A stretch of DNA of 64,000 bases from JALYYC01 sp963795805 (GTDB taxonomy: Bacteria > Chloroflexota > Dormibacteria > CF-121): positions 310,001 to 374,000 of the forward strand of contig CAWCIV010000001.1 of the NCBI GenBank assembly GCA_963795805.1, in the 5' to 3' direction. The notes below the pieces were generated by a model. That model ran no database searches. It was not told where the DNA came from and saw nothing but the letters and a program-made list of their open reading frames with translations. The position numbers and the translations under genes are program-made. Of the stretch, positions 1 through 8,227 are shown one piece after another; the first letter of the stretch is position 1, and every line of letters begins with the position of its first letter.

Positions 1-686
1 TTGCGCGCCAGGTCGTCGACCGCTGCCCGCGCCTGGCGGGCGGCGTCCAACTGCCGCTCGAGCTCGACCAGCCGGGCTTCGAGATCGTGGAGCGGACCGC
101 TCCGCGCCCGCGGTCGCCCGACTCGCGCCACGCGCTCCTCGCGTAGGCGGTCCAGCACACCCTGGGCCGTCCGATCGGGGTGTGCCGAGTCGGCCAGGGC
201 GGCGATCGCCTCCTTAATGCTGCCGGCATCCTCGAGGCGCATCACCTCGCTGCGAGAGATGCAGGCCGTGTTGGTGTAGATCTCGCGGCTGACGCCGAGT
301 AATTCCCGTCCAACCTGGACCCCGCCGAGCGGATCGCGCTCGAATCGGTCACTGAGGTCGCCGCCGCTGCGCAGGTCGGTGACGTGAACCGTTTCACTGT
401 CCAGGTCACGCTCGACCCGAAGCGGAGTGCCATCGTCCAGCGCGAATTCGAGCGCGAGCCCGAAGTTCCCACCCTGCCACGGGCGCCAGCGCTCCGTCCG
501 CTCCACCAGTGCCGGGCGGGTGCGGTCCCCGGATTGCAGCCCGTACAGTCCCGCGAGGATGGCTTCCTGCAGCGTCGACTTTCCGGCTTCGTTCGGGCCG
601 ACGACCAGGTTCATGGCCGGCCCGAACCGGATGTCGACTCCGCGCAGCGTGCCGAAGCCCTCGATCTCGATTCGGGTCAGTCGCAT
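1..686 (-). CDS. SbcC/YhaN-like AAA ATPase, partial (N-terminus only)
   Basis: The reading frame starts with ATG at 686 and runs off the left edge of the window; 228 residues are visible. It opens with a typical N-terminal ATPase head: a beta strand, then the Walker A motif GPNEAGKST near residue 30, as in RecF/SbcC/YhaN proteins that load on DNA ends. A charged, probably coiled-coil stretch begins near residue 190. It lies 22 nt downstream of a metallophosphoesterase gene on the same strand, the classic SbcD-SbcC or YhaO-YhaN arrangement, so the two probably form a DNA-end-processing nuclease complex. Which subfamily it belongs to cannot be decided without the missing C-terminus. Confidence 0.85.
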   Translation of the reverse strand, partial: MRLTRIEIEGFGTLRGVDIRFGPAMNLVVGPNEAGKSTLQEAILAGLYGLQSGDRTRPALVERTERWRPWQGGNFGLALEFALDDGTPLRVERDLDSETVHVTDLRSGGDLSDRFERDPLGGVQVGRELLGVSREIYTNTACISRSEVMRLEDAGSIKEAIAALADSAHPDRTAQGVLDRLREERVARVGRPRARSGPLHDLEARLVELERQLDAARQARAAVDDLAR

Positions 687-708
687 GCGGGCCTTCCGAT
701 CGACGTGG

Positions 709-1803
709 TCATGGTTCGAACGCATCCAGGGCGAGCTGCAGGGCGCGTCCGACGGCCTCCTGCTCCGCCGCCGGCTCAGGATGCCGCTCGAGGAGTTTGC
801 GAACCATCTCGCCCCGGCTGGTGAACTCCTGGGCCGCCCCCTCGAGATCATGCGACACGCGCGTGCGGTCCTGGAATTCAAGATACGCGAATCCCTCCCC
901 ACATTCCGCGCTGAGAGCCTTCGCATCGAGAATCAGACCCGGCGATCGTTCGCCATCGAGGTAGACCTGGGCGATGGCGCCGCGCAGGCCCTGCCGTTCC
1001 CGGAGCGCCACGGCGGCGTTGCGGACGTGATCGCGACTGGTCATGCCGCTGATGTCGATCGTGTCGCGGCGCATCGGGTGCTCGGCGATGTCCTCCATCT
1101 GCACCTCGGTCGTCCCGTCGTCGGCGATCGTCACCAGGGCAGTGGTGTGACGGCCCTCCTCGCCCCAGCTGAGGGTTTCAGGGCTGCCGGGGTAGGTGAT
1201 GCCGTCGCCGGACCGACCATCGTGGTAGTGGCCGAGGAGCGCATGGTGAAAGCCCGCGTCGCGCACCTGCTCCGGCGTTAGTGGTCTGAACGGCGCGGTG
1301 CCTGCCGGCACCTGGGTCATGTCGGAACCGTGCAGCAGCAGCAGATTGATCCCCTGCTCAAGGCGGGTGAAGTCCCGCAGCGGCGCCTCGGTCACGCCCG
1401 GCCGCATGAAGCCTGATGCCCAAAGATCGACCGCGCCGAATCGATAAGGCCGGAGCTCTTCGTGCGCCGCGATGGTCACGTTGGAGGGCCAACGCATGTA
1501 TCGGTAGGGCGAGCCCGGGAGGGCGGGATCCGCATGCCCGGGAGCGATCAACACCGGCCGGCCGGCCTCGCCGAGCGTTTGAGCGGCGAAGTTCCCCGTG
1601 TCTTTTAAGACCTGGTCATGTTCGAACAGGTCACCGCCGCAGGTGATCAGGTCAACGGACGCATCGCGAGCCCGCTGCACGATCCGCGTCAGGGCGTCGC
1701 GAAGATCCTCACGGCGTCGTTGCGCGCCGGCGCCGAACAGGCGCTCGCCCGCAAACGATCGGTCAAGATGCAGATCGGCAAAATGGAGCAGGCGAAGGGC
1801 CAC
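709..1803 (-). CDS. SbcD/YhaO-like metallophosphoesterase (DNA repair exonuclease)
   Basis: The 364-residue product starts with a strand and the metal-binding motif HFADLHLD, followed by CGGDLFEH and a later GHYH, the order of metal ligands in the calcineurin-like SbcD/Mre11/YhaO family. I chose GTG at 1803 because it is preceded by a GGGGG ribosome-binding run; the frame is open upstream, but that extension is Cys/Arg-rich and unlike the family. The gene lies immediately upstream of the SbcC/YhaN-like ATPase on the same strand. It is expected to act as a Mn-dependent nuclease subunit in double-strand break processing. Confidence 0.85.
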   Translation of the reverse strand: MALRLLHFADLHLDRSFAGERLFGAGAQRRREDLRDALTRIVQRARDASVDLITCGGDLFEHDQVLKDTGNFAAQTLGEAGRPVLIAPGHADPALPGSPYRYMRWPSNVTIAAHEELRPYRFGAVDLWASGFMRPGVTEAPLRDFTRLEQGINLLLLHGSDMTQVPAGTAPFRPLTPEQVRDAGFHHALLGHYHDGRSGDGITYPGSPETLSWGEEGRHTTALVTIADDGTTEVQMEDIAEHPMRRDTIDISGMTSRDHVRNAAVALRERQGLRGAIAQVYLDGERSPGLILDAKALSAECGEGFAYLEFQDRTRVSHDLEGAAQEFTSRGEMVRKLLERHPEPAAEQEAVGRALQLALDAFEP

Positions 1804-1940
1804 ACATCCCCCGTAACCACGCAATTGCTGCCCGGCTCGATGGCATAGGCGAACGCAAAAACAGCGCAATTATAGCTTGGAAGGCGTGCGAATCACTTGC
1901 GAGGCCGCCGGTGGCATTTGCGCGCCCTAGACTCTCTTGA

Positions 1941-2936
1941 ATGGGGTCGTTCGAGAAGGGGGATCGGGGCGCCCGCATCCTGAAGTTGCAGACGCTGCTC
2001 CAGGGCAATCCACGCGGGCTGACGACCAACGAGATCGCCGCTCGCACCGGGGTGACCGCCCGGACCACCTACCGTGACATTCGAGCGCTCGAGGCGATGA
2101 ACGTCCCGGTGTACGAGGAGCAGGGCCGGATCGCGATCGACCCCAACTACTTCATCGCACCCGTGAAATTCACCCTTCGTGAGGCGATGGCACTGCTGAT
2201 GGGAGTGCGATTGATGCACCGCCACAGTCAGGAGGCCGACCCGGGCGTCGCCGACGCCTTCACCAAGCTCGCCGCGGTCTTGCCGGCCCCGGTGGCGGAA
2301 TATGTTCATGCCACCGTCCGGCAAATGGCAGACCGCCCGGCGAACGAGACCGCCAGCCGCGTGCTTCAGACTGTGGTCCTCAGTTGGGCGGGTCGCAAGG
2401 TGGTTCGGATCTGGTACCCGGCGGCGGGGGGCCCGGCGAAACCACGGTTGATCGAACCGTACTTCCTCGAACCCTCCCTGATCGGCCACAGCAGCTACGT
2501 GGTCGCGCGAGATCGGGAGCTCCGAGAAATGCGCACCTTCAAACTCGAACGGATCGTGCGTGCCGAGCAGACAGCGGACGACTACCGCATCCCGCCCGAC
2601 TTCGACATCAACCGACATCTGGCGCGTGCGTGGGGAATCTTCAATTCCGGCGAGCCGGTCGAGGTCCACCTTCGCTTCTACCCACCCGCCGCGGCCCGCG
2701 TGCGCGAAACGATCTGGCATCCCTCGCAGCAGCTGACCGACGGCGCGCGCGGATCAGTCGAGATGCGCGTCACCGTGGCGGGCACCGTTGAGATCACGCC
2801 CTGGATCCTTGGCTGGGGCGATGCCGTCGAGGTGCTCGCCCCGAACGAGTTGCGTCAGCGCATTTCGGAAATGGGGGCCCGGATGGCGGCGCGCAATGCC
2901 GCGGCGGCCAACCCGCGCCGGAGATCGTCGGGCTAG
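1941..2936 (+). CDS. WYL-domain transcriptional regulator with DeoR-type HTH
   Basis: This 331-residue protein has an N-terminal winged HTH (about residues 10-70, with NEIAARTGVTARTTYRDI) and a WYL domain at about 145-225 (RKVVRIWYP...RTFKLERI), then a C-terminal WCX-like region. WYL regulators usually respond to nucleic-acid or nucleotide ligands and often sit beside DNA repair or defence genes, which fits the divergently transcribed SbcCD-like pair. A TAGACT box at 1928-1933 lies 7 nt before ATG, with no Shine-Dalgarno sequence, so the mRNA is probably leaderless. The ligand is unknown. Confidence 0.85.
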   Translation: MGSFEKGDRGARILKLQTLLQGNPRGLTTNEIAARTGVTARTTYRDIRALEAMNVPVYEEQGRIAIDPNYFIAPVKFTLREAMALLMGVRLMHRHSQEADPGVADAFTKLAAVLPAPVAEYVHATVRQMADRPANETASRVLQTVVLSWAGRKVVRIWYPAAGGPAKPRLIEPYFLEPSLIGHSSYVVARDRELREMRTFKLERIVRAEQTADDYRIPPDFDINRHLARAWGIFNSGEPVEVHLRFYPPAAARVRETIWHPSQQLTDGARGSVEMRVTVAGTVEITPWILGWGDAVEVLAPNELRQRISEMGARMAARNAAAANPRRRSSG

Positions 2937-2937
2937 G

Positions 2938-3144
2938 CTAGGCGGCGAGGCGCGGTGATTTGCCGCAGTTAGGGCATGGCGCCCCGGACTTCAGCTCAGC
3001 CCGCTTGAATGCGTGTCCAGCGCAGTGCGGGCAGAGGGCTCCCGGCCGCAGCGATTGGCCCTGCTCCGCCTTCTGGATGCGTTCGCGCACGTGACTCTCT
3101 TCGTCCTTTCCGAGAAAACGCGGGTCGTCGAGCTGGTCCGCCAT
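2938..3144 (-). CDS. small zinc-ribbon protein
   Basis: A 68-residue protein with two CPxC knuckles (CPHC near residue 38 and CPNC near 57) and a charged N-terminal half rich in Glu, Arg and Lys. The ATG at 3144 follows the stop of the uracil-DNA-glycosylase-like gene by one nucleotide, so the two are probably translated together. No enzymatic domain is visible; it may be a metal-binding accessory protein. I do not recognise a named family. Confidence 0.6.
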   Translation of the reverse strand: MADQLDDPRFLGKDEESHVRERIQKAEQGQSLRPGALCPHCAGHAFKRAELKSGAPCPNCGKSPRLAA

Positions 3145-3145
3145 G

Positions 3146-3898
3146 TCAGGCGGCCACCTGCTGCTGCCGCTCCGCACCAAGCTGATCCGGCCGCACTCGC
3201 TCCGCGAGGGCGCGGGCGATGACGTCGGGGTGCAGGTCGACGCTGCGCTGAAACGGGTGAACACTGAGAATGACGGGTACGGTGCGCCCGCCGAGCTCCG
3301 TATCGAGCACGGTGCCGTGCAGGGCCGTGATCGGGGCCCATCCATCCCAGGTTTTTCCGCTGTGCAGCCAGAAGTAGCGAGCGACCGGACCGCCCATCGC
3401 GACGATCGCGGTCGGGGCGATCGGACCGAGCATCCCTTCCAGGTGGCGGTCGGCGCACTGCCCGAGGGCAGCGTCGGTGACGCGATCGGGAACCTCGGTC
3501 GCGCAGCGGACCGCCCAGGTGTGGAAGGCGAGGTCGAGCACATCGCGCTTTCCCACGGGTTGGCCGAAGCGCTTCCGGGTGGCCGACAGGACGGCGCGAA
3601 CGAATTGAAAGTATGGTTGCGGCGTTTCCGCCGTCATGTGGTGCTCGAGCGCCGACTCGAGGTCGAGCCACTCCGCGAACGCCTCATTGCTGGCGCTCGC
3701 GGGATCGAGCGGGCTCGGGCTCAGGAACACGATCGGGCCACGGGGGTTGCCGAAGCCGACTTGCGGCCGTCGGAGCGGACGAGCGAGCCCGTGACAGGGG
3801 CTGTCCGCGCCCCGATCGGCCTCGGCGACAGCACAGCCGTGCAGTCGCTTCAACGGGTCGGACCCGAAAAACTGGAGGTACTCTGGACCCTTGCTCAT
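3146..3898 (-). CDS. uracil-DNA glycosylase superfamily-like protein
   Basis: The 250-residue product carries a GNPRGPIVFLSPSPLDP segment near residue 50, resembling the GNxxAxIxFVGEAPG motif A of UDG families 4/5, and a late VHPFQRS resembling the HPS motif B. It lacks the four cysteines of the iron-sulfur cluster of family 4 enzymes, and motif A is degenerate, so activity is uncertain. ATG at 3898 is the first Met after the divergent rhodanese gene; the frame is open further upstream, but that part is antisense to the rhodanese. It precedes a zinc-ribbon gene by one nucleotide. Confidence 0.6.
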   Translation of the reverse strand: MSKGPEYLQFFGSDPLKRLHGCAVAEADRGADSPCHGLARPLRRPQVGFGNPRGPIVFLSPSPLDPASASNEAFAEWLDLESALEHHMTAETPQPYFQFVRAVLSATRKRFGQPVGKRDVLDLAFHTWAVRCATEVPDRVTDAALGQCADRHLEGMLGPIAPTAIVAMGGPVARYFWLHSGKTWDGWAPITALHGTVLDTELGGRTVPVILSVHPFQRSVDLHPDVIARALAERVRPDQLGAERQQQVAA

Positions 3899-3982
3899 GC
3901 TGATGGATTTGACGCAGCGTGTTCGCCAAGCTTGCGCCAAGAAGGTCGCTCTGAGCCGACCCACGGGCGATAAGATGCCATT

Positions 3983-4336
3983 GTGGGCATCGACGCGAGG
4001 TTTCCGCCGCGCCGGGCCCCCCGGGTTCCCACCGTCCTGGTCGATGAACTCCACGATCAGTTGCAGGGCCAGAACCGGATCTTCCTGCTCGATGTCCGGG
4101 AACCATGGGAATATGCCGAGGGGCACGTCCCCGGCGCCCGGCTCTTTCCACTCGGCGAGCTCGAGGACCGGATCGGCGAGGTGCCCACCGACCGTCCGAT
4201 CCGATCGATCTGCCACAGCGGACAACGCAGCCTGGCCGCCACGGCATTCCTGCTCACGCATGGCTACCACGACGTGAGCAATGTGGACGGCGGGACCTCC
4301 GCCTGGATCGAGCGGGGCTACCCGGTCGAGCGCTGA
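3983..4336 (+). CDS. rhodanese-like sulfurtransferase
   Basis: A single rhodanese domain of 117 residues. It shows LLDVREPWEYAEGHVPGA (about 37-54) and the active-site loop CHSGQRS (Cys near residue 83), then the C-terminal DGGTSAWIERGYPV signature. The expected role is sulfane sulfur transfer through a cysteine persulfide in the cytoplasm. GTG at 3983 lies 6 nt after TAAGAT (3971-3976), so translation probably starts on a leaderless mRNA. It is divergent from the uracil-DNA-glycosylase-like gene and upstream of rmuC with a 131-nt gap. Confidence 0.9.
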   Translation: MGIDARFPPRRAPRVPTVLVDELHDQLQGQNRIFLLDVREPWEYAEGHVPGARLFPLGELEDRIGEVPTDRPIRSICHSGQRSLAATAFLLTHGYHDVSNVDGGTSAWIERGYPVER

Positions 4337-4408
4337 CCGCCCCCTGATCTGAGGCGGGCGCCCGGATTGCGACACACAGCTGTCGCTGACGGCTGCTTGA
4401 CTTTGGTC

Positions 4409-4471
4409 ATGGAGGTCACCACCATGAGAGCAGCCAGCCATCTTGCTCACGTCTTGAAGGAGTCCCTGTGA
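4409..4471 (+). CDS. possible 20-codon leader ORF upstream of rmuC
   Basis: An ATG at 4409 opens a 20-codon frame with a second in-frame ATG at 4424; its TGA (4469-4471) overlaps the GTG start of rmuC in a GTGA junction, and its last codons contain the AAGGAG ribosome-binding site of rmuC. The overlap is of the kind used for translational coupling. There is no homology signal and such a frame may occur by chance, so this is weak support. Confidence 0.2.
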   Translation: MEVTTMRAASHLAHVLKESL

Positions 4472-5589
4472 ACGTCCTTGAACTGCTGCTGGCGGTGCTG
4501 GCCACCGCGGCCCTCGCAACCGCCGTAACGCTCTTGCTCAATCGCCGGCCCGCCGCGCCGGTCGCCTCGGATGCGGTGCTGCGCGCCCTGGCGGATCTCG
4601 GATCCCTGAGGTCGCAGGTCGAGTCGATGACAAGTCAACAGGGAGCGCTGAGTCAGACGATGGGCACCCTCCAGGTAGCGGTCCAGGGGGTCGGCACCAA
4701 GGTCCTGGAAAGCTCGGCTGGCGTTCGCGACGCCCTCGGTCGGGAGCTCTCCGAAGCTCGGGTCGTGGTGGAGCGCCTCAAGGTCGATGCCGAGGAGCGG
4801 CGGCGAATGGACGAGGACGTGCAGGCCTCGGCCCGGCGCATCGAGACCGTGCTCCTGGGAAGCCGGACGCGCGGCGCGGCCGGCGAAAACATCCTGCAGG
4901 ACGCGTTCCGGCAGTTCCCGCCCGAGATGATCGACATGAACTTTCGGGTCAACGGCAAGGTGGTCGAATTCGCGCTGGTGCTGGCCAATGGAAAGCGCTT
5001 GCCGATCGACAGCAAATGGCCGTCTCCAGACCTCCTCGATCGCCTGGCGGAGGATCTCCGCGATCCGGCCAGTGAGGCCGCCGTGGTCCAGGAGATCGAA
5101 CGGGTGCTTCGCGGAAAGATCCGCGAGGTCAAGCAGTACATCAACCCGGCCTGCACGCTGGCGTTCGCCGTGGCTGCCGTTCCCGACCCGGTCTTCAACG
5201 CCTGCCGGCGCGGCCACCTCGAGGCCTATCGCGAGGGCGTCATCCTGATGCCATACAGCATGACCGTGCCCTACATCCTGGCGCTCTTCCGGCTGCACCT
5301 GCAGTACGCACGATCGATCGACCTGGAGAACCTCGAGGGCTACCTGCAGCAGATCGACGACAATGTCGCGGCCCTCGATCGAGTCCTGGAGAACAGCATC
5401 TCGCGGGGCAGCACCATGATTCAGAACGCCTTCACCGACTGCAAGCGAAACCTGGGGCAGATGCGCGGGGCGATCGCGGCCCTCCGCTCGATGCCGCAGG
5501 TTGCGCTCACCACCCCCGAGCCGAACGGCGACCGGGACGAGGTGGGGGAGGCCCAGGTCAGCTTGCTGATGTCGGCGGTCGACCGCTAG
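4468..5589 (+). CDS. rmuC: RmuC family DNA recombination protein
   Basis: The 373-residue protein begins with one membrane anchor (about residues 5-25), followed by a coiled-coil stretch and the RmuC domain with RGAAGENILQDAF near residue 134, PIDSKWP near 177 and a long helical C-terminus. RmuC proteins are predicted nuclease-fold proteins that limit rearrangements at inverted repeats. GTG at 4468 has a good AAGGAG site 6-11 nt upstream. The position after DNA-repair-type genes is consistent with this role. Confidence 0.88.
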   Translation: MNVLELLLAVLATAALATAVTLLLNRRPAAPVASDAVLRALADLGSLRSQVESMTSQQGALSQTMGTLQVAVQGVGTKVLESSAGVRDALGRELSEARVVVERLKVDAEERRRMDEDVQASARRIETVLLGSRTRGAAGENILQDAFRQFPPEMIDMNFRVNGKVVEFALVLANGKRLPIDSKWPSPDLLDRLAEDLRDPASEAAVVQEIERVLRGKIREVKQYINPACTLAFAVAAVPDPVFNACRRGHLEAYREGVILMPYSMTVPYILALFRLHLQYARSIDLENLEGYLQQIDDNVAALDRVLENSISRGSTMIQNAFTDCKRNLGQMRGAIAALRSMPQVALTTPEPNGDRDEVGEAQVSLLMSAVDR

Positions 5590-5607
5590 CCGAAGGCCGT
5601 TTCGAGC

Positions 5608-6120
5608 TCAGCCGAGCCCGGGCGTGCGCGCCAGGCGCGCCACGAGCAAGAAAAGCAAGAGGAATCCAGCCCCCGCCACGGTCGTCAGGGTGCTGGGTGC
5701 CGTCCCCGAGTCATCGACCACCAGTTGCTCATCGGCGACGGTGGTGCCCGCTTCGTTGGTCACGGAGACCGCGTAGGACCCCTTGGTGAGGTCGGTGGGC
5801 AGCTGCACGAGCAGGGTCTGCGGGTCCGGCGATTCGATCGTCGTCGCGGGGCGGCCGCCAACGTGCACCGTGGTGCGAACGCTCAGGTGTTGGCCGGTGA
5901 TGATGATATTCGGTTGCTTGGTCGGATTCACCCTGACCGGGTTGACCAGGAAGACCTGGGGCGGCAGCGCCGCCGCGAGTTTGCGGGCCACGGCCGGGGG
6001 CGTGGGTGGGACCGGCTTCGGCTTGGTCGTCTTGCTCGCCGCGAGCACCGGCATGCCGGTTACGGCAAGGCAAATAATGGTGGCGACGCCTCCGAGCATG
6101 AATCGCTGCACGGGTCCCAT
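5608..6120 (-). CDS. secreted IPT/TIG-domain protein with C-terminal membrane anchor
   Basis: A 170-residue protein with a signal peptide (hydrophobic 10-25, cleaved near VLAASK), a proline-rich spacer and one Ig-like IPT/TIG-type domain (about 65-135: PNIIITGQHL... VHVGGRPATT... YAVSVTNEAG), then a C-terminal transmembrane helix followed by Arg-rich residues. It is probably displayed on the outer face of the membrane. ATG at 6120 is preceded by AGAGG. Function is unknown; IPT/TIG folds usually bind proteins or carbohydrates. Confidence 0.7.
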   Translation of the reverse strand: MGPVQRFMLGGVATIICLAVTGMPVLAASKTTKPKPVPPTPPAVARKLAAALPPQVFLVNPVRVNPTKQPNIIITGQHLSVRTTVHVGGRPATTIESPDPQTLLVQLPTDLTKGSYAVSVTNEAGTTVADEQLVVDDSGTAPSTLTTVAGAGFLLLFLLVARLARTPGLG

Positions 6121-6282
6121 CGATAGCCTCTGCCTGTGATAACGAGAGCTTGCCGGTGAGCCGGACACGGAAACGGCCCATTGTGGATGCGCAAAGGCGC
6201 GTAGTTGTAACCGCTGGCGTAATAAGCCGAGGCCACGACCCGGCGTCGCCAGCCGTGACGTGACCTCGGGGCGAAGGGGTTT

Positions 6283-6879
6283 CTAGCGGTTGCTACTACC
6301 CGGCCAGGGCGTTTCGGGCGGGCGCTCGCCGATCTTGATCCGCTCCGAGCCCCCGGGGCCGATCGAACTCGAGGATTCGGACTCGCTGCCCACCCCGCTG
6401 TCGCTTCCCAGTCCGCTCAGCGCGGGCGGGATGTTCGATGGCTCTGCCGGCCGGGCGACGGGCCGTATCGACGGACCTCCCGGCGCCATCGGTGGCTGCG
6501 GGTCGACAACCGGCCGCGGGGCCGCGATCGGCCGGGGCGCCGCAGCCGCCTTGGGAGGAGCGGCGGCCCTCGGGGCTGCCGGCTTGGGCGCCGGCCGAGC
6601 GGTCGCCTTCGCGGGTGTTGCGGCGCGAGCTGGGCTGGAGCGCTTCACGGCGGACCGCTTACCGAGCACCTTCGCGGCCCGTGTTGTCGTCGAGGACCGA
6701 CGGGCCGTGGTCCGCTTGGAGCCGGCGGGCTTCGCCTTCGCCCGGCTCGCGGTCGATCGCTTCGCCAGGGTCTTACCCGCCCGCTTGGCGGTCGTGCGCT
6801 TGCCCGACGATGTCGACTTCTTTGCGGTCGGGCGCTTCGCCGCTGACTTCTTCACCGAGGACTTCTTCTTAGCCGGCAT
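6283..6879 (-). CDS. histone H1-like Lys/Ala-rich protein
   Basis: The 198-residue product begins with about 100 residues of Lys/Arg/Ala/Ser/Thr repeats (KKSAAKR, KRTTAKRA, KRSTASRAK), as in eukaryotic H1 tails and bacterial H1-like proteins such as Hc1/AlgP. A Pro/Ala-rich middle and a Ser/Glu/Gly-rich acidic C-terminus follow (SGVGSESESSSS). It very probably binds DNA or RNA non-specifically through its N-terminal half. ATG at 6879 is preceded by a strong GGGAGGAG site. Low-complexity composition makes any closer assignment unsafe. Confidence 0.7.
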   Translation of the reverse strand: MPAKKKSSVKKSAAKRPTAKKSTSSGKRTTAKRAGKTLAKRSTASRAKAKPAGSKRTTARRSSTTTRAAKVLGKRSAVKRSSPARAATPAKATARPAPKPAAPRAAAPPKAAAAPRPIAAPRPVVDPQPPMAPGGPSIRPVARPAEPSNIPPALSGLGSDSGVGSESESSSSIGPGGSERIKIGERPPETPWPGSSNR

Positions 6880-6999
6880 TTCTCCTCCCCTGGATGACGC
6901 GATGAGTACTCGCTTACGGGTTCAGCGCGGATTGTAGGATCCGACTGTTTTCCCTGCGTGTTATAGCATCGGCTTCCCGCAAAGACAAGGGTGGCGAAC

Positions 7000-7794
7000 C
7001 TAGTGCGTCTGCAACCAGCTCAGCACGGTGGCATTGAGCTGTTCGCGTTCGAGATCGACGGTGATCGCGTGCCCCGATCCCTCGAACCAGATCAGTTGCT
7101 TGTCCCGGGAGCCGAGCCGCTCGAGAATCAATGGGGCGTTGCCGACGTCAACCGTGCGATCGCGTTTCCCGTGCAGGATGAGGGCGGGAACGGAGATGCG
7201 CGGCAACTCGCGCTCGACCACGCGCAGCAGCTGCAGCAGGCTCTGGATGCAGACGGTCGGTCGCCTGGCATAACTGTGCAGAAATCGAAGCGCGGTGGGA
7301 TCCCCGAGATCGCAATCGTCGCCCGGAACCTGCCAGCGGACCACGTACTTGAGGCCCCGGATGGCGCGCAGCCGCCAGTCTCGATGGAACCATCGGGGCG
7401 AGCCCATGGCCGCCATGGTGACGACTCCCCTGACGCCCGGACTGGTCGCCGCGAGGTGGAGCGCCAGCGTCCCCCCGAGCGATTGGCCCGCGACGAACAC
7501 CTCGCCACAGTCCGCCTGCAGGGCACGCAGGGCCTCCGCCGCCGATCGGGCCCAGTCCGGCCAGCGTGTCCGGGCCATGGCCTCCGGCGTCAGGCCATGG
7601 CCGGCCAGGAGCGGGGCCATCACGTCGTAGCCGCTTGCCGCCAGATGTTCCCCGAGGCCGCGGACCTCCGGGGGAGTCCCGGCGAAACCGTGCAAGAGGA
7701 GGCACCCGCGGGTTCCGCCGCGCAGGCGGAAGGGCTGAAGCTCCTCCGGCTCGGCCGGCGTGCTCCATATACGGGAAGGTGTTCGAACCGCCAT
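7000..7794 (-). CDS. alpha/beta hydrolase, carboxylesterase/monoacylglycerol lipase type
   Basis: A 264-residue alpha/beta hydrolase: oxyanion segment LLHGFAGTPPEVRGL near residue 35, nucleophile elbow GQSLGGTLAL near 100, Asp in HGKRDRTVD near 205, and the catalytic His in GSGHAITVD near 238. Order and size match the Est30-like carboxylesterase group acting on short acyl esters. ATG at 7794 lies 8 nt after a TAGACT box on the minus strand, suggesting leaderless translation. A much longer frame exists upstream but is antisense to the next genes. Confidence 0.85.
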   Translation of the reverse strand: MAVRTPSRIWSTPAEPEELQPFRLRGGTRGCLLLHGFAGTPPEVRGLGEHLAASGYDVMAPLLAGHGLTPEAMARTRWPDWARSAAEALRALQADCGEVFVAGQSLGGTLALHLAATSPGVRGVVTMAAMGSPRWFHRDWRLRAIRGLKYVVRWQVPGDDCDLGDPTALRFLHSYARRPTVCIQSLLQLLRVVERELPRISVPALILHGKRDRTVDVGNAPLILERLGSRDKQLIWFEGSGHAITVDLEREQLNATVLSWLQTH

Positions 7795-7902
7795 CCGGTT
7801 GGAGTCTAACGGGGGATGCAAGTTCGCCGGGCGGGTGTCGGTTATACGGTTCGGCGAGGGGCCCTCTTTACGGGTGCCCGCCAGTGGGGGTGAATCAGCC
7901 GA

Positions 7903-8223
7903 ATGGCGATCGTTGGGTGGATTCTGGCGCTGTTGCTGGGGATCGCGATCGCGCTGTTTTCCGTTCAGAACCAGCAGCCGGCCTCCGTCAACGTGGTTGG
8001 GGCCCTCTACCAGGGAATTCCGACCTGGACGCTGATGCTGGCCTCGGCCGCCGTGGGGGCGCTGATCGTGATCCTGATCAGCCTTATCGATCGGATGCGC
8101 TGGTTCATGACCAGCCGCTACAGCAAGAAGGTGCTCACCGAGCACAAGAAGATGCTGGTGCAACGCGAGAACCGGATCCACGAGCTGGAGCAAGAAGTCA
8201 TGCGGCTTCGCGGAGCGGCCTGA
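7903..8223 (+). CDS. LapA-domain (DUF1049) small membrane protein
   Basis: A 106-residue protein with two transmembrane helices (about 3-22 and 42-62); the first ends in FSVQNQQPASVNV, the signature of the LapA/DUF1049 family. A C-terminal coiled coil (about 75-103) with many Glu, Lys and Arg follows. In proteobacteria LapA helps assemble lipopolysaccharide; the role in this lineage is unknown. It is followed 4 nt later by a zinc-ribbon membrane protein, so the two probably form an operon. Confidence 0.8.
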   Translation: MAIVGWILALLLGIAIALFSVQNQQPASVNVVGALYQGIPTWTLMLASAAVGALIVILISLIDRMRWFMTSRYSKKVLTEHKKMLVQRENRIHELEQEVMRLRGAA

Positions 8224-8227
8224 ACCA

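Noticed and set aside
3899..4519. Upstream extension of the uracil-DNA-glycosylase-like gene on the minus strand
   Set aside because: It is antisense to the rhodanese gene and has no matching domain.
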